Source of the DNA: Alviniconcha marisindica
Lineage: Eukaryota > Mollusca > Gastropoda > Provannidae
DNA length: 64,000 nucleotides
Direction of reading: 5' to 3'
Assembly: GCA_018857735.1 (NCBI GenBank)
Contig: JABMCL010000337.1
Span: forward strand, 1-64,000
The notes beneath the pieces were generated by a model, which made no database searches, was not told where the DNA came from, and saw only the letters and a list, made by a program, of their open reading frames with translations. Positions 1-14,000 of the stretch are shown here, piece after piece (the first letter of the stretch is position 1; each line of letters opens with the position of its first letter). The translations under genes were made by a program, and so were the position numbers.

Positions 1-86
1 TAACCGTGACAATGTGCGGTCCTTGCTCTTGCCTTCTCCCCAGCACCGAAGCCAGAACTTGAGGGTGTTGGTGGGGGATGTCTTAC
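1..86 (-). CDS. INPP5D: SHIP exon 12 (partial): 5-phosphatase domain
   Basis: Acceptor ttgtgtgcag at 87-96, phase 1, completing the glycine of GTWNMG. The 86 bp are open to the window edge. They encode SPTNTLKFWLRCWGEGKSKD, which aligns with the PPPKxxTSWFxSKGxGKT segment that follows GTWNMG in human SHIPs. Homology is modest, but position and phase agree. The implied intron is 5.6 kb. Confidence 0.68.
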
Positions 87-3000
87 CTGCACACAAAATT
101 AAGCTTTGAAAGCCACAGCAAGTGGGTAGGGGGGGGGGGGGGGGGGATTTACTTATCTAGAAAAGTCACAGGTGTTGCTGGATAAAATTATGCTATGAAA
201 GCCACGGAGCAGGTGAGGTAATTTACTTGTAGAGAAAAGCCACAGGTGCTCCTGGTAGAGAAAACTAAGCTGTAAAAGAGAAAAGCAACAGATGTTGTTG
301 GTGGTGGAGAAAATATGCAATGAAAGCCACAGAGCAAGTGGACAGAAAAGCCCACTGTGTTATTGGTAAAGCAGCTTTGGCCCCTCTCCATTCTTTCTCT
401 GTCCCTATTCTCTCTCTCATAGTGGGTTCACTGATCACAGAAGTTTGTAACTTTTTGAAAGAACAATTGGATGATAAAAAGATGAACTGAATCAAGTGTA
501 GAAATGTGCCCCCAAGCATTTTTGGGTAGGTCATATACCTACCTGTCACCACAACTACTTGTATACATGCCCATAGATGTACCCGTTCATAACCCTACCT
601 GTTCATTTTTATTCTTTTATTCTGATTAACAGCTAAGATCTCCCCGTCAACATTTCTACACGTCCACAGATGTACTATAGGCTCATCAGTATATCTGTTC
701 AGCACAACTACTTGTGTAAATGTCCACACTTGTACCCGTTCAAGACACTACCTGTTCATGTTCATATTTTCATTCCCATTAACCGATGAGATCTACCCAT
801 CAATGTTTCTACTGCTCTACATGTATGCATATGCACTTGTCCTACAATCTATGATCACCTGTGATCAATCTGATTAACCGCTGAGATCTACCCATCAACG
901 TGTCTACTGCTCTACATGTACACTGATGCACCTGTTCATCAGTATACCTGTTCAGTTTGTTTCTTCCTTTTCGGCATAACATGCACATTTACCTTTCCAC
1001 TCATCCGCAGGGGTATGTACACACATATCCACCTGAAAATAAATCTACCTGTTTATCTTCATGTTTCTCATTTGCCTAAGAACAAAGACCTACCTGTCAC
1101 AACTACTTGTGTAACTGCCCTTAAAGGTACTCATTCATGACCCTACCTGTTCATTTTCATGCTTTTATTCTGTCCAATTAACCGCTAAGATCTACCCGTC
1201 AACGTTTCTACTGCTCTACATGTTAACAGATATATCCATTCATCAGTATACCTGTTCATTTTATTTTTTTTTTTTTTGGCAAAACATGCACATTTCCCTT
1301 TGTCCTTTGGGAAAGTAAACACAATCTCCCCAAAAAATAAAACCCTGTTTATCTTCATATTTTTCCTTTGTCTATTAAAAAATACCTACCTGTCACCAAA
1401 CTCTTGGTATCTACCCAAGATGCCCCCTTTTAAACCCTACCTGTTCTTTTTCCATATTTTTAATTCAAGTTTAAAAAGCTAAGATCTACCCGTCAACTTT
1501 TGGGCTGCGCTGCATGACTATTTATCTTCATGTTTCCCTTTTTTGTCTAACCACAAAGCCCTACCTGTCATCACAACTACTTGTGTCCTACCCATACATG
1601 TACCCATTCATGACCATACCTGTTCATTTTTTTTTTAAATTCAGATTAACCGCTAAGATCTCCCCGTCACGTTTTTACTGCGCTGCAACACCCTTTTTCC
1701 CTTTTTATCTTCATGCTTCTCTTTCTCAAACCAAAAGAATACCTGTAAACCATAATTATTTTGCATACATGCCCACGGGATTTACCCGTTCATGATCCTA
1801 CCCGTTCATTTTCATATTTAAAATTTCCCAAGTCAACTGCTAAGATCTCCCTGTCAATGTTTCTACTGGGGGCTGCATGTCCAAAATTTTGTACCTTTCA
1901 TCACTATACCTGTTCAGTTTATTTCTTTTTTTTTTAGCAAAACCTAATTACTTAAGATCCCCGGAAAAAAATTTACCTTTTCTTCATGCTTCTTTTTTGG
2001 GTCTAACCACAAAGACCAACCTTTCACCACAGCTATTTCTATTGGGGGGTTTTCGGGCGGGGTTTGTTAACTTCTTGATTTTTGGCCCCCCATCCCCTTA
2101 ACCCCCTTGGCTGCTTTTTTTCCGTGCATATTTTCTTCACAATGGAACCCCCCCCGGGGAAAGTGAATTTGCAAATTTTTTACACTCCCCCAAATTTTAA
2201 AAGGCATTTTTGGGGGCCCTAGTCAAAATTGTGTCTGGCAACAAGCAGTAACTTGTTGCTCGTGTTATAGGATGCCCCAAAACGCAATTTTTCCACAAAC
2301 TCGCGATCTTCTGGTCAGCCAAAAAATGATGCATAGACACTTTTTTCCACCCTCCATCCCCTTTGCCCGGTAATTTTTGCAACTGCAACAATGGTGGATC
2401 TACCCGTCCACCCAACTACTGCTCTACATATATACAGATCTACCCGGAAACAAATCTACCTCTTTATCATGATGCCTTCCTTCCAGCTAACCATGAAGAT
2501 CTACCTGTAGACTAAACTACTCCTTCACATGGCCATGGATGCCTCCACTCTTCAACCTACCCATTCATTTGGATACTTTAATTTTGACTAAGCGCTAATA
2601 TTCACCTGCCCACTCAACTCTTGCTCTACATATCCACGGATCTAGCATTTATTAACCCCCCTTTCAGTACATTATTTTCCTTCCGGCTTAACATGCACAC
2701 TTATCTGTCAACTCATCTACTGGTCTAGTACCCACAGACCCACCCAAAAAAAAATCTACCTATTCATCTTGGTGCTATTTCCCCTTTTGGCTAACCACGA
2801 AGGAGTTTTTTTTTTCGCCCAGTCAGTGAGGACGGTTTTAAAAAAATCAAGGTCAAATGTACCTGTTCATCAACCTACCTGTTCATTTTGATGCTTTCAT
2901 TCCAGATAACCGCAATGATCTACCTATCCACCCCTAATGTTTTCATGTAATTTACCTTAGTATGTCCATGCTTAATTTACAGCTAACAACATAAGCCAAC

Positions 3001-6000
3001 CTGATGTTCACTCACCTATTTGTTGACTGACGTACACAGGTCTATCCATTCATAAACTAAATATTCAATTCATGATTTCTGTCCAACTTGATATGTAAAC
3101 TTACCTGTCCACTTACAGACCCGTCTATATACCCACCAATCATGTTCATCTTGATCCTTTCTTTCCGGTTAACCACAAAGATCTACCTCTACACTCACCT
3201 CCTAGTCTAGAGAGACTGTTACCTTAGTGGATATGTATGTGGACAGCTGAGAAGATACCACAGGTGTATTAATCATCTAAACTATTTGTGGGTAGGGAGA
3301 GGCATAACTGTGCTGACATGTTTGCAGTGAGCCATGAAGAATAGCAAGAAAATGCTTGTGTGGATAAACGGGTATTTTTGTGACTAAGAAAATGCTTATA
3401 TGGATAAACAAGTAGTTTTGTGACTATCACCTGAGTGTACAGGTATGTGGTTAGCTCGTTATTTATTTTTGACATACTAACTGACGGGTAGGTCTGTGGT
3501 TTAGGAGACAATAGCTTGAATGGGCATGTATGTGGTGCACAGTTGTATTTAACGAACGGGCAACTTTGTTGGTCTGGAAACCATACAGGTAGACACGTTG
3601 AAAGACTAATACATGTTACTGAATGATTTGGTTTCTGAGCAGGTGTGATATGGTCATCTGAGCAGGTGCACCACTGCCAATCATAGGGGTCTGTAGGTAG
3701 GTAGTCCAATAGCTTTGTGGTTTCCTATCCGATCATTTGCAAAAGAATAATATTTTATTTCAATTGTTTTATCGAACACAGCCATGGTGGTAGAATAAAA
3801 CACATTAATTATAAGTATGTAGATATTAGAATAGTAGCCAATGGATGTATAGTTCAATTTTGCATTAGATCTAGCCATTAGATCTAGACAGTTTCTTCTG
3901 TATGATTACAGACTCGACGAAGTAAGTTTTAGTAGACTCGATGTGCTGACTTGACAATGAAAAAAATTTATATTCTGCCAATGTAGGCACAGGTACGTTT
4001 ATATTATTTCTGATGCAGCTGTGACCAGCAATAAACTGTATCAACAAATCAAACAGAATGCACAGACAACTGCACTATCAGAAAAATGCGATCAACTGAA
4101 TAATATTGGTAGTAGATTCGGTGTGCCAGTTCCAAGTTCCATAAGTTTGAAACACTGGGTTCAGACGATCGCAGAACTTTGCAACTTGTCATAGATCTTT
4201 GCAACATGGTCTGGTGGGATGAAACCGAACAGTAAATAAATCAACATGGATGTGCAATGAATAGATTAACTTTCCATCTTTCATCTGTTGTCATTATTAT
4301 ATTTTTATGTGCTGCCGTTACTTAATGCCAGCCTGTTTCCTGCACATGCGACGACAAAATTTGAGGCAGAAAATTCTGACACTGATTGAAAAAGTTCACA
4401 TCTCTTACAACTATGCAACACGGAAAGGTATGGTCAAACCTCAAGCAAATAAATCAATCCAGTATATGAAACTGATAGGAAATCAATCTCTCTTTCATAT
4501 GGTATGGTGAATTTTTAATTTGGTTGTATGTATATTCACCAGTTAGACAATTTTTGACGGTACCCTCTGTTGAGAACTTTGCAAGTTCCCAAAACTAGCT
4601 GTTTGTCGCAGAAGTTTGCAACACAGTCTGGTGTAGTCAGATTAAAGACAGAATAATCTGAACCAGATTGGAAACATAGAACTTTCATCTTTCTGGTGGT
4701 ACCATTCACTGAATTTTCAATGTACTAGTTATTTAGCAGTAATCCAGTTTCTGAAGCAAGTGACAAAAAGTTGCAGAAGTATGTAACTTTTGGGGTCGAG
4801 TTTGAAATTTCACGATGCCATCATGCTGGTACGCATCACAGTACAGTGTGTTTAAAATAAAACCAAAGTTAACACACAAAGACATGTAACTGGCAGAAAA
4901 AAATTCATCTTTTACATGGTACTATTCTCTTTACATTTCACTCCATAGTTATTAAGCGGTAGGCCCTGAAACAGCTACACCATCTGAAAAGTAGCTTGCA
5001 ACTTTTCGATTCTGGATGTTTGCCACAGAAGTTTACAACATGGTTTCGTGTGGTCAAAGTAAACATAACATAATTTTCAGAACGTAAGGAACAAATATAG
5101 CAATCTTTCTTCTTTCCCACTCTTTAAATTTTCCATGCTGTAGATTTTTAACAATACACTAGTTTCCGACACAAGTGGCTTCAAAAAGTTGCATAAGTAT
5201 GCAACTTTTTGGCTCGGTTCTGAATCTTTTTGACACTGTCGCAGAAGTTTGCAACACATCGGGGTGTTATTAAACTAAACGTCATGGAGTAAATTTTCCA
5301 TGCTCTAGATTTTTAACAATACACTAGTTTCTGACACAAGTGGCTTCAAAAAGTTGCATAAGTATGCAACTTTTTGGCTCAGTTCTGAATCTTTTTGACG
5401 CTGTCGCAAACGTTTGCAACACATCGGGGTGTTATCAAACTAAACAAAATGTAATGACATGAGGGTATGCGATCGATAGAAAAATCATTCCTCTATTACA
5501 TGGTGTGGTTGTTTTTAACGTATGTGCTGTGGTTTTTTAATGGTGATGACGTTTCTGACCTAAGGGTAGGTGACACGTAGTAATACATTTTGGGGAACAG
5601 TTGCAAACTTCTGTGATCGTGTGAACCCAACATCACTGTCACTCTCATTCATCCCACCCACCCCCAACGCATTCCCCCTCATGCCCATTCTCCTCCTCAC
5701 CCATATTCCACGTCCCAATGAAGACAGAAAGATTGTCAACATCGAGCTCCTGTGAGTGCAGCATCTTCATCTGGCGGACTTGCAGGCAGAAGTTCTCCCG
5801 CTCATGGGCACTGTCAAACTGATAGGTGAACTTCTTCTTCCCCTCCATGATCACCTCCAGCCTGCTGTTGTCCCGCGTGTTCTTCACAAGCTGCAGAACT
5901 GCCATACATACAATACTGATTATGACACCATGACAATAACTGCAGGGATAGAACACAGTCACACTCATCCATACAATACTGAGTACGACACCTTGACAAC

Positions 6001-9000
6001 AACTGCAGGGATAGAACACAGTCATGCTCATCCATACAATACTGATTATGATACCAATTTCAGGACAAGGACAAAGTCATGTTTATCCCAACCTTTCATC
6101 TGCTTTTTCTGCATTCCACACCTGATGCTATTCTGTCACCACTGGAATGACAGAATCGCTGTGGTGGGAACATTGCACCATCAGACATATTTCCACACAA
6201 TATGATGCACAATCACAGCGCCAGTTGCACATGTATGCCCTCAGAAGCTACAAATACAAAAACCATTTGCACAACAAAAAGTTACAATGCAACCCAGAGA
6301 AACTCTCCTAGAAAACCCTACATGGAAACATAAGCATACATAATGACTATACATACAATGATGGAGGAAAATATCATTCTTACAGGAGCATTACACACAG
6401 ATACACACACATGTGCATTGGTCTGTAGAACACTAGACTGAAATGCCAGATGCATACTGATATGGGTTTGATTCTGGTGTGGCAAGGGATATTTTCCCCA
6501 GAGTCAACTTTCAGTGCAGACCCTCTTATGGTGTCTGCACGCTCTCTTATGGTGTCTGCACACTCTCTTATGGTGTCTGCACACTCTCTTATGATGTCTG
6601 CACACTCTCTTATGGTGTCTGCACAGCCCATGAATGTAATTGCATACATCAACATCTACACACACATTAAAGATCCTGGACACCCACATGGAGTAATGCT
6701 GCACCATACAACTGGACACTGACACTGACATTGACATTGACACCAACACATGACCTGTGACTGACTTTTGTCATGTGTGAAGGTGTTGCTTGAGTCGAGG
6801 AAATCCTTTGAGGGTTTGACAGCAAACAGTCGCCCTTGTCGGATGTCCACGTTCAGGTTAATCTTGGCTGCTTGGTTCAGCATCTTGCCAGCCTTCAGCA
6901 GTTTCACCTACACAAGAGTAGATCACAGAATGAGGTCTTGTACAATCAGTGAGAGAAAACCAACAGAAGAGGTTCTGAGTGTACTGGCGGGGTTTATACA
7001 AGAGTTTGGTAACTGTGCCCTCATGGTTATTATTGTTAACACATAAATTATGGCGGTCACTTTCTGCATCACTACATCCTGTGTGACTACAAATTAAAAA
7101 AGAAAAGAAAAAACTAAAGATTTTGGCAATAAAACCCTAATACTCCCCCCCTTCCCTCATCCAACCTCCCTCCCCTAAATAAATGTACAGACTGAAGTAT
7201 AACTGTGTGAGCTAGTAATTAAAACAGACTCCCCAACCCTGCAACACACACCTCAAAAGTAGAGAGAGGGATTCGAACACTGGGTGTCCCAATGGTTAGG
7301 CCAGGCAGCTGGAGGTCATGTTTGGCAAGTGCTAGCACCTCAGCTTCCTCCGGGTAGTCATATTCATTGTCCTTGTGACCATCCAGCACTTCCTCTGCCT
7401 GCAAGGTAGACAACATAAACATCCAAACATGGATGAAGGTTAGGGTAAAATGTTTTATTTACATGCAAAAGTACTGAGAACTGACCAGAATATCCCCAAG
7501 CAATTCAGTGCTAAATGGGATCATGGAATGACCACCCCCCCCCCCCCCCCCAACCACCAGAATATCCCCAAGCAATTCAGTGCTAAATGGGATCATGGAA
7601 TGAACCCTCCCCCCCCCCCCCCCCCCCATCCTCCTAAAAAGACTGCATGTGCATGAAACTGTCTAGTTCTCCTGGATGTTCCATGTGCAAGAAACAGACA
7701 AGTACTATTTTCAATTAAAATATAAATAACTAAACAGCTACCAACACATAAACTATAATTACAATAAAGGTAAAAGAAAATTTCACTTGAAATCCTTAAT
7801 TATGTGTTTTTATTATTATTATCAAACAAAACAACAATTTAAAAGAAGCGAAAAAACAGCCTCCATCATGCATGAAATTCATAGACATCGAATAAAAAAA
7901 ATAATCTAAGTCAAAGTCATACATTTATCCATTAACAGTTTTGTGGAATGATTCTGAAAGTATGTCATAGCTCAGTTGATGTCTTAATACATGAAAATGT
8001 GCATCAAGAGTACAAGACTGTTCCCATTCAAAAGCACTTTCACTCTCACCAATGGCAGCCTTACTTTGAGCCAATGCATACATGCCCAGCACTGTTCTTC
8101 TGCAGAAACAGTTTTACACAGACACAAACACTGTCACACACTGTCACTCACGTCTTTACTGTCACTCGTGTCTTATGACAGCCTTAACATGAGCCCATGC
8201 ACACAGGCCCAGCACTGTTCTTATGCAAAAGCAATTTTACACACAGACAGACACTATCACTTATGGCAGCTTTACCTTGAGCCCATGCATATGTGCCCAG
8301 CACTGTTCTTATGCAGAAGAAATTTTACACAGACAGACAATGTTTCTAATGACAACCTTACCATGAGCCCATTGCATACAGGCCCAGCACTGTTTTTATC
8401 TGATGCAGAAGCAATTCTGCACATAGAAAGACACTGTCAGACAGCCTTACCTTGGTCTGCACATCAAGCAGTTGAGATTTACACAGCTGGAGTTTGGCTG
8501 CCAGGAAAGACACGTATGATGTTCCAGTCTAGAAATGAGAAATTGCACTGATCATAATTATGATCAATAAAAACATGTACACATTCTATGGAAGAGGACA
8601 TCATCATTATCAAAAATATAAATACACAGATAGACAGATAAACAGATAGCTAGACAAGACAGACAAATAGAATGACTGATAAATAAATAGGCAGACATAT
8701 AAATGGGTAGACTGACAGATAAGTAGGTCAGCTGACTAATAAATCCCCCTTCACCCTCCATGATACAATGGTTTCTACAATTATCTCCTATTCTTCCCAA
8801 CAACTTTGTCAAAACAATTGGAGATGTTGTAAATCCAACTGTTTTGACAAAGTTGTTGGGAAGAATAAGAGATAATTGTAGAAACCATTGCTCAGTTATA
8901 ACATGATCTTCCCAGTCTCAAAACCAGTCACAAGGCACATGCAAAGTACAAGAACTTTAAAACAACCAGAAATGTTAATCATAGTACAATTAATCAAGTC

Positions 9001-10980
9001 AAGACAGGCCAAAATGATTTAATTATCCATCACAGTGCAGTTCAACTAACTACTGAAGGCTCATTATATCAAAAACATGTAAAAAGAATGTCTAAATCAT
9101 TATAATTTGCTATGCTCGGAATAACTTAATAAGTATGTTCTAACCTACATAGCCTATAACGTTTGATTAGCCCAAGGTTACACAATAAAAGCAATTAAGA
9201 TGCTTCATGCAGGCTCTGACCTAAAGTGAATCATAAAAACTTCAATTACTTACCATTTCAATGCTGGCGCCTGACGTTCTCTTGCGGTCATCATCATCTT
9301 GAGCCAGGATGTCCTGCACCATGGCAATCTTGAGCAGGAACGTGTCCAGTTCTCTGTAACATAGTCACAGCAACTGTGTACAGGAACATCTCCAGTTCTC
9401 TGAAACACAGTCATAGCAACCGAGCAGGAACATGCCCAGTTCTTTGAAACATAGTCATAGTGAACTTGCACAGGAACATGTCCAGTTCTCTGAAACAGTC
9501 AAAATAACCTTGTACTGGAAACATAGTCATGACAACCTCCAACAGGAATGTGTCCAGTTCTCTGTAACAGTCACCAATGACTGAGTGGCTCAAGCGATGA
9601 CCCTAAACTGAGGGCTTGTGAGTTTTAATCTTAAACCAGGTAACAACCTTCTTGTCCAGTTCTTTAGATTCATAATGGTGCTAGTGTGTAGTCCTTTAGA
9701 TAAGATGCAATACTAAGTTCCCAAGTAGCGAACATATTTCATGGCACTATCAAATGGATAATCATCATATCTAAGAACACACAAACAATCTGATTTGGCA
9801 TGCCTCATTACATTTGCACATTGGAGGTTCTCAATATTACCATGTGGAGTTTAAGTACAGATCCCACTTGCATGAGTCATAGAGAAAAGGCCAATGTTCA
9901 AGTTGGTATTTGCTATGGATGGCCTCACAGACACACCTCCACAGCCAAAGAAACAATAAACATTGCACAGACTCACAAGATCTTTTGGGACATGACAGCC
10001 CAAACCCACAGACCCTAAAACACAGAACAAGCTAGTTCTCCAGAGGAGGCAAACCTTTGCAGTCCACGCCCTGCAGTCTCTAGCAGTGACTGCAGGTCAG
10101 GCATGTCACTGCGACCTGCACGCAGCCTGGTGGCATCTCGGTCAAGGCCACTGTCAATGTAACTCTTTAAACCCTCAACAAACTCCCCGTCACATCTGAA
10201 AACACAGACATAAAACACATCACTGCAGATCTCACTGTTAGGGAGGCAAAACTGTTTGTGCCTGAAATGTATGTTATCTTATCTGTGCTCAAAATGTATG
10301 CTATCTGATTTAATAATAATAATACTTTCTCTTTTTTATAGCACTATTCCCTGATGAGCCAGCTTGCATGATTTATGCTTGCTTTAAAGACCAGACCATC
10401 CACATCTTTTTTAGAGAAAAAGGGCGGGGTGGGGGTGGATGTGGGAGGATAAAGAGCCCCAAACCAAACCAGTAACATCTGCACACCTCTGAGTGAGATC
10501 AGAATATTGTATACTGTCTAAAGACCTGTCAATACTCTTTTTGTCATTGTTTTCATTTAAACAAACAGTCCCTTGTCAACAGCAATTTTGCAGAAAAAGG
10601 TGCTCACTGCTGTACATGTACTACCTTAATAACAAGCATTCTATTTCAATTGTAATTTTTTGTTATATACCTACGAGGTTAGTTGTAGGTTTTTTTGTGT
10701 GGGTTTTTTATACCCCCAATCCTTGGTCAATACCAATGAAATTTGTCAACCGCAAATAGTTGCCCATCATATTATCATTAATATTTTTAACTTTTCCAAC
10801 GACAACTACAGGAAAACATCTGAAGTACAGTTGCAGTACTGGCACATACCTGGATTTTTCAGAATGTTAACATACTACCTTGGTGAATGACAGTGAATTA
10901 TGCTCATTGAAACAATACCATTCCCATCAAACATTTCCTGTATGTGTGTGTGCACATGTGCGTGCATGCATACATGTGTT

Positions 10981-11039
<59 letters not shown>

Positions 11040-14000
11040 ATGAATGTGTGTGTTTTTCTTGTTGTTCAGTTAAATTATGCATGTGACAGCAATAGTGTGA
11101 ACCAAAAGGGCTCTGCTGTGTGTAAAACTGTGTATGTATTTATTAACTTTTTATTACTTGTTTTATAATTTGTCAAAGGCTTCATCAGCATGCAGACTGC
11201 CTGTAATCTGCTGCCACATGGTAATTGAGTTTGTCCCCAGCAATCTCTAACAAAGCATGTGTTTTTTCTTTCTTCAAAAAACAAGTTACTGCGCTCATGT
11301 CTTTGAGCATTATTGGTTATGTCAATGTGGACTGTCATGTACCATCACTCTAATGCATCATTTAATGGTGTTAACTTCTCATAACACTTGAACTAAAATG
11401 AAAATAAAGAAAATCTTACGCTGAAAGATCGAGTCTGGCAAAGTTGTGGAGCAGACCATACTTGAAGTTCCTGCCCACACCTTTGTCATCCTCCATTGCT
11501 GCCCCGCGGGTAGCCGCATCTTCTTCCTCCTCCTCTGCAACACACACAGGACACAACACATCGAACCCTGATAAAAGAATACCCTGATGAAGGACCACCC
11601 TGATCACAGACTACCCTGATGGAAGACCACCCTGACAACAGACTACCCTGATGAAGGACCACCCTGACAACAGGCACACCCTGACAACAGACTACCCTGA
11701 TGAAGGACCACCCTGACGACAGGTACCCTAATGAAGCACCACCCTGACCACAGACTACCCTGATGAAGGACCATGCTGACAACAGGTACCTTGATGAAGG
11801 ACCACCCTGACAACAGGTACCCTGATGAAGGACCACCCTGACGACAGGCACCCTGATGAAGGACCACTATGACAACAGGCACCCTGATGAAGGACCACCA
11901 TGACAACAGGCACCCTGATAAAGGACCACCCTGACCACAGGCACCTTTATTAGGGACCAACCACCCTGACAACAGGCACCCTGATGAAGGACCACTCTGA
12001 CAACAGGCACCCTAATAAAGGATCACCCTGAGAACAGACCACCCTAATGAAAGACCACCCTGATAAGAGACCACACTGATGAAAGACCACCCGGACACAG
12101 GCACCCTGATGACCATTGATTAAAGACCACCCTGACAACAGCCACCCTGATAAAAGACCATACAAGAGACTACCCTGCTAAAAGACCACCATACAAGAGA
12201 CCACCCTGATAAAAGACCACCCTAATAACAGGCACCCTAATGACCAATGATGAAAGACCACCCTGACAACAGGCACCCTGATGAAAGACCACCTTACAAG
12301 AGACAACCCGGATGAAAGACCACCATACAGAAGACCAATCTGACAAAAGACCACCGCGACAAGAGGCCACCCTTATGAAAAACTACCCTGTTATGAAAGA
12401 CCACCCTGATGAGAAACCACTGAAAAAACACTCTGATGGCAGCTAGTCACTGTAATCAGCGACCACCTTGATGAAAGATCACTGTGATGAGAGACCACCC
12501 TGAGGACAGAACACAGTAATGAAAGACCATTCCGATGAGAGACCACCTTGGTGAAATATCACTATGATGAGACTACCATGAGGACAGAACATCATAATGA
12601 AAGACCATCCTGGTAAGAGACCACATGCTGAGAGACCACCCTGAAGAGAGACCATCCATGATGAGAGACAACAGTGAGAAGGAAAAAGAGACCACCCTGA
12701 TTAGAGACCACCCCATATCAGACTTTGAGAGACCACCCTGAAGTAGGAACAGAGCTGGCAAGAGTTACATGACAAGTGAGCTTGTTCATGAACTTTCTAC
12801 CCATGAAATCAACACACAAAGGAGTTAATTAGTGCTCAAAATATGTAACACAAGTACAATAACAAAGACCTGAGTCACCTAGAGTAACTCTCACCTGGCA
12901 TGCGTGTGAATGAATGAGGATGTATCTCTAGTGGAGTTTACGTACTTGTATGTACATGCATGCCAGGTGAGAGTTACTGTAGGCGACTCAGGTCTTTGTT
13001 GTTGTACTTGTGTTACATATTTTTTGGAGTGCTAATTAACTCCCTTGTGTACTGATTCCGCACAAGTGCTCTGGGCCTGGTTCTGTTTCAGATTTCTACC
13101 CACAGTTTATAAATTTGGCACATGGAGATCAAATGGGAATGTCAGCTAGCCTTGAATTGTCTGCATGTGCAGAGATGGTTTTGTCAGTCAAGGGGATGTG
13201 AACATGTGCCAAAAGGTGGTTTCAGCAACACTGCCCCTGTTCTGGCAGGCAGGTTTTTTCCTGCCACACTGCACTGACCAATATCAGACGTATCTTAAAT
13301 GTCATACTCGGAAGAAATGGTGGAGACAAATACAGCTGCCTAAGGTGCCACCATTTGATTTAAAAGAAAGAATCTAAAAGCACTCCTCAAAAAATTCTGA
13401 CAAAAACCGGCTCTCCAGAAGCAGGGCATCGCAAGTGACTAAAAATAATCCCACACAAAGATGGTCACATCTGTTGAACGAAAAGTAAAAAAATTGTCTG
13501 CTACAATCTGTTTGCAAATTGCTGCCGACCAAATAATGATGTGATGCAGAAAAGGATACATGTATGATAAAACAGAATGCCAGAGCTGTGTCGCGAAGAA
13601 GAGAGGCCTTTTCCAGAGATTCATGGACAGTGAAAAAAGTCGTTCTGTTGCATCCCTCCTCACTCTGTAAAAACAAATTCTTTTGTTTTGGACCAATTCA
13701 TGCTGTGCTATAAATAGCATGCAAATCCTGGTCAATGACCAACACACATTCGTTTTCATCATGGCTTTTAGTCAGAGAGAAGGTATATGGAAAAAAAATG
13801 CTTCAACTTTTTTTTATTGTTGCAATCAAATCATTTTGGTTTTAGTGTTGCAATTGATCTGTGAAACAGTATTCTTTTCATACCTGTACTGCCCTTTAGC
13901 ACTGTTAGTTGCTGATTTAGCTTTGTTTGAAAGAATAATTGTGGGTGGTGAAGGTTGCCAATTGGGGAGCCAAGTTCCCCACATGTGCTACAGGGTTTCC

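Noticed and set aside
6450..6722. Frames with SLMVSAH repeats
   Set aside because: 21-bp minisatellite with open frames on both strands.
6751..6766. Alternative donor after SQSQ at the end of SHIP exon 10
   Set aside because: Using the GT 14 nt further on breaks the phase with the next exon and separates FTHDK from ILQLVKN.
11486..12370. Minus-strand frames with VVLHQG repeats
   Set aside because: Translation of the GGTGGTC minisatellite, not a protein gene.
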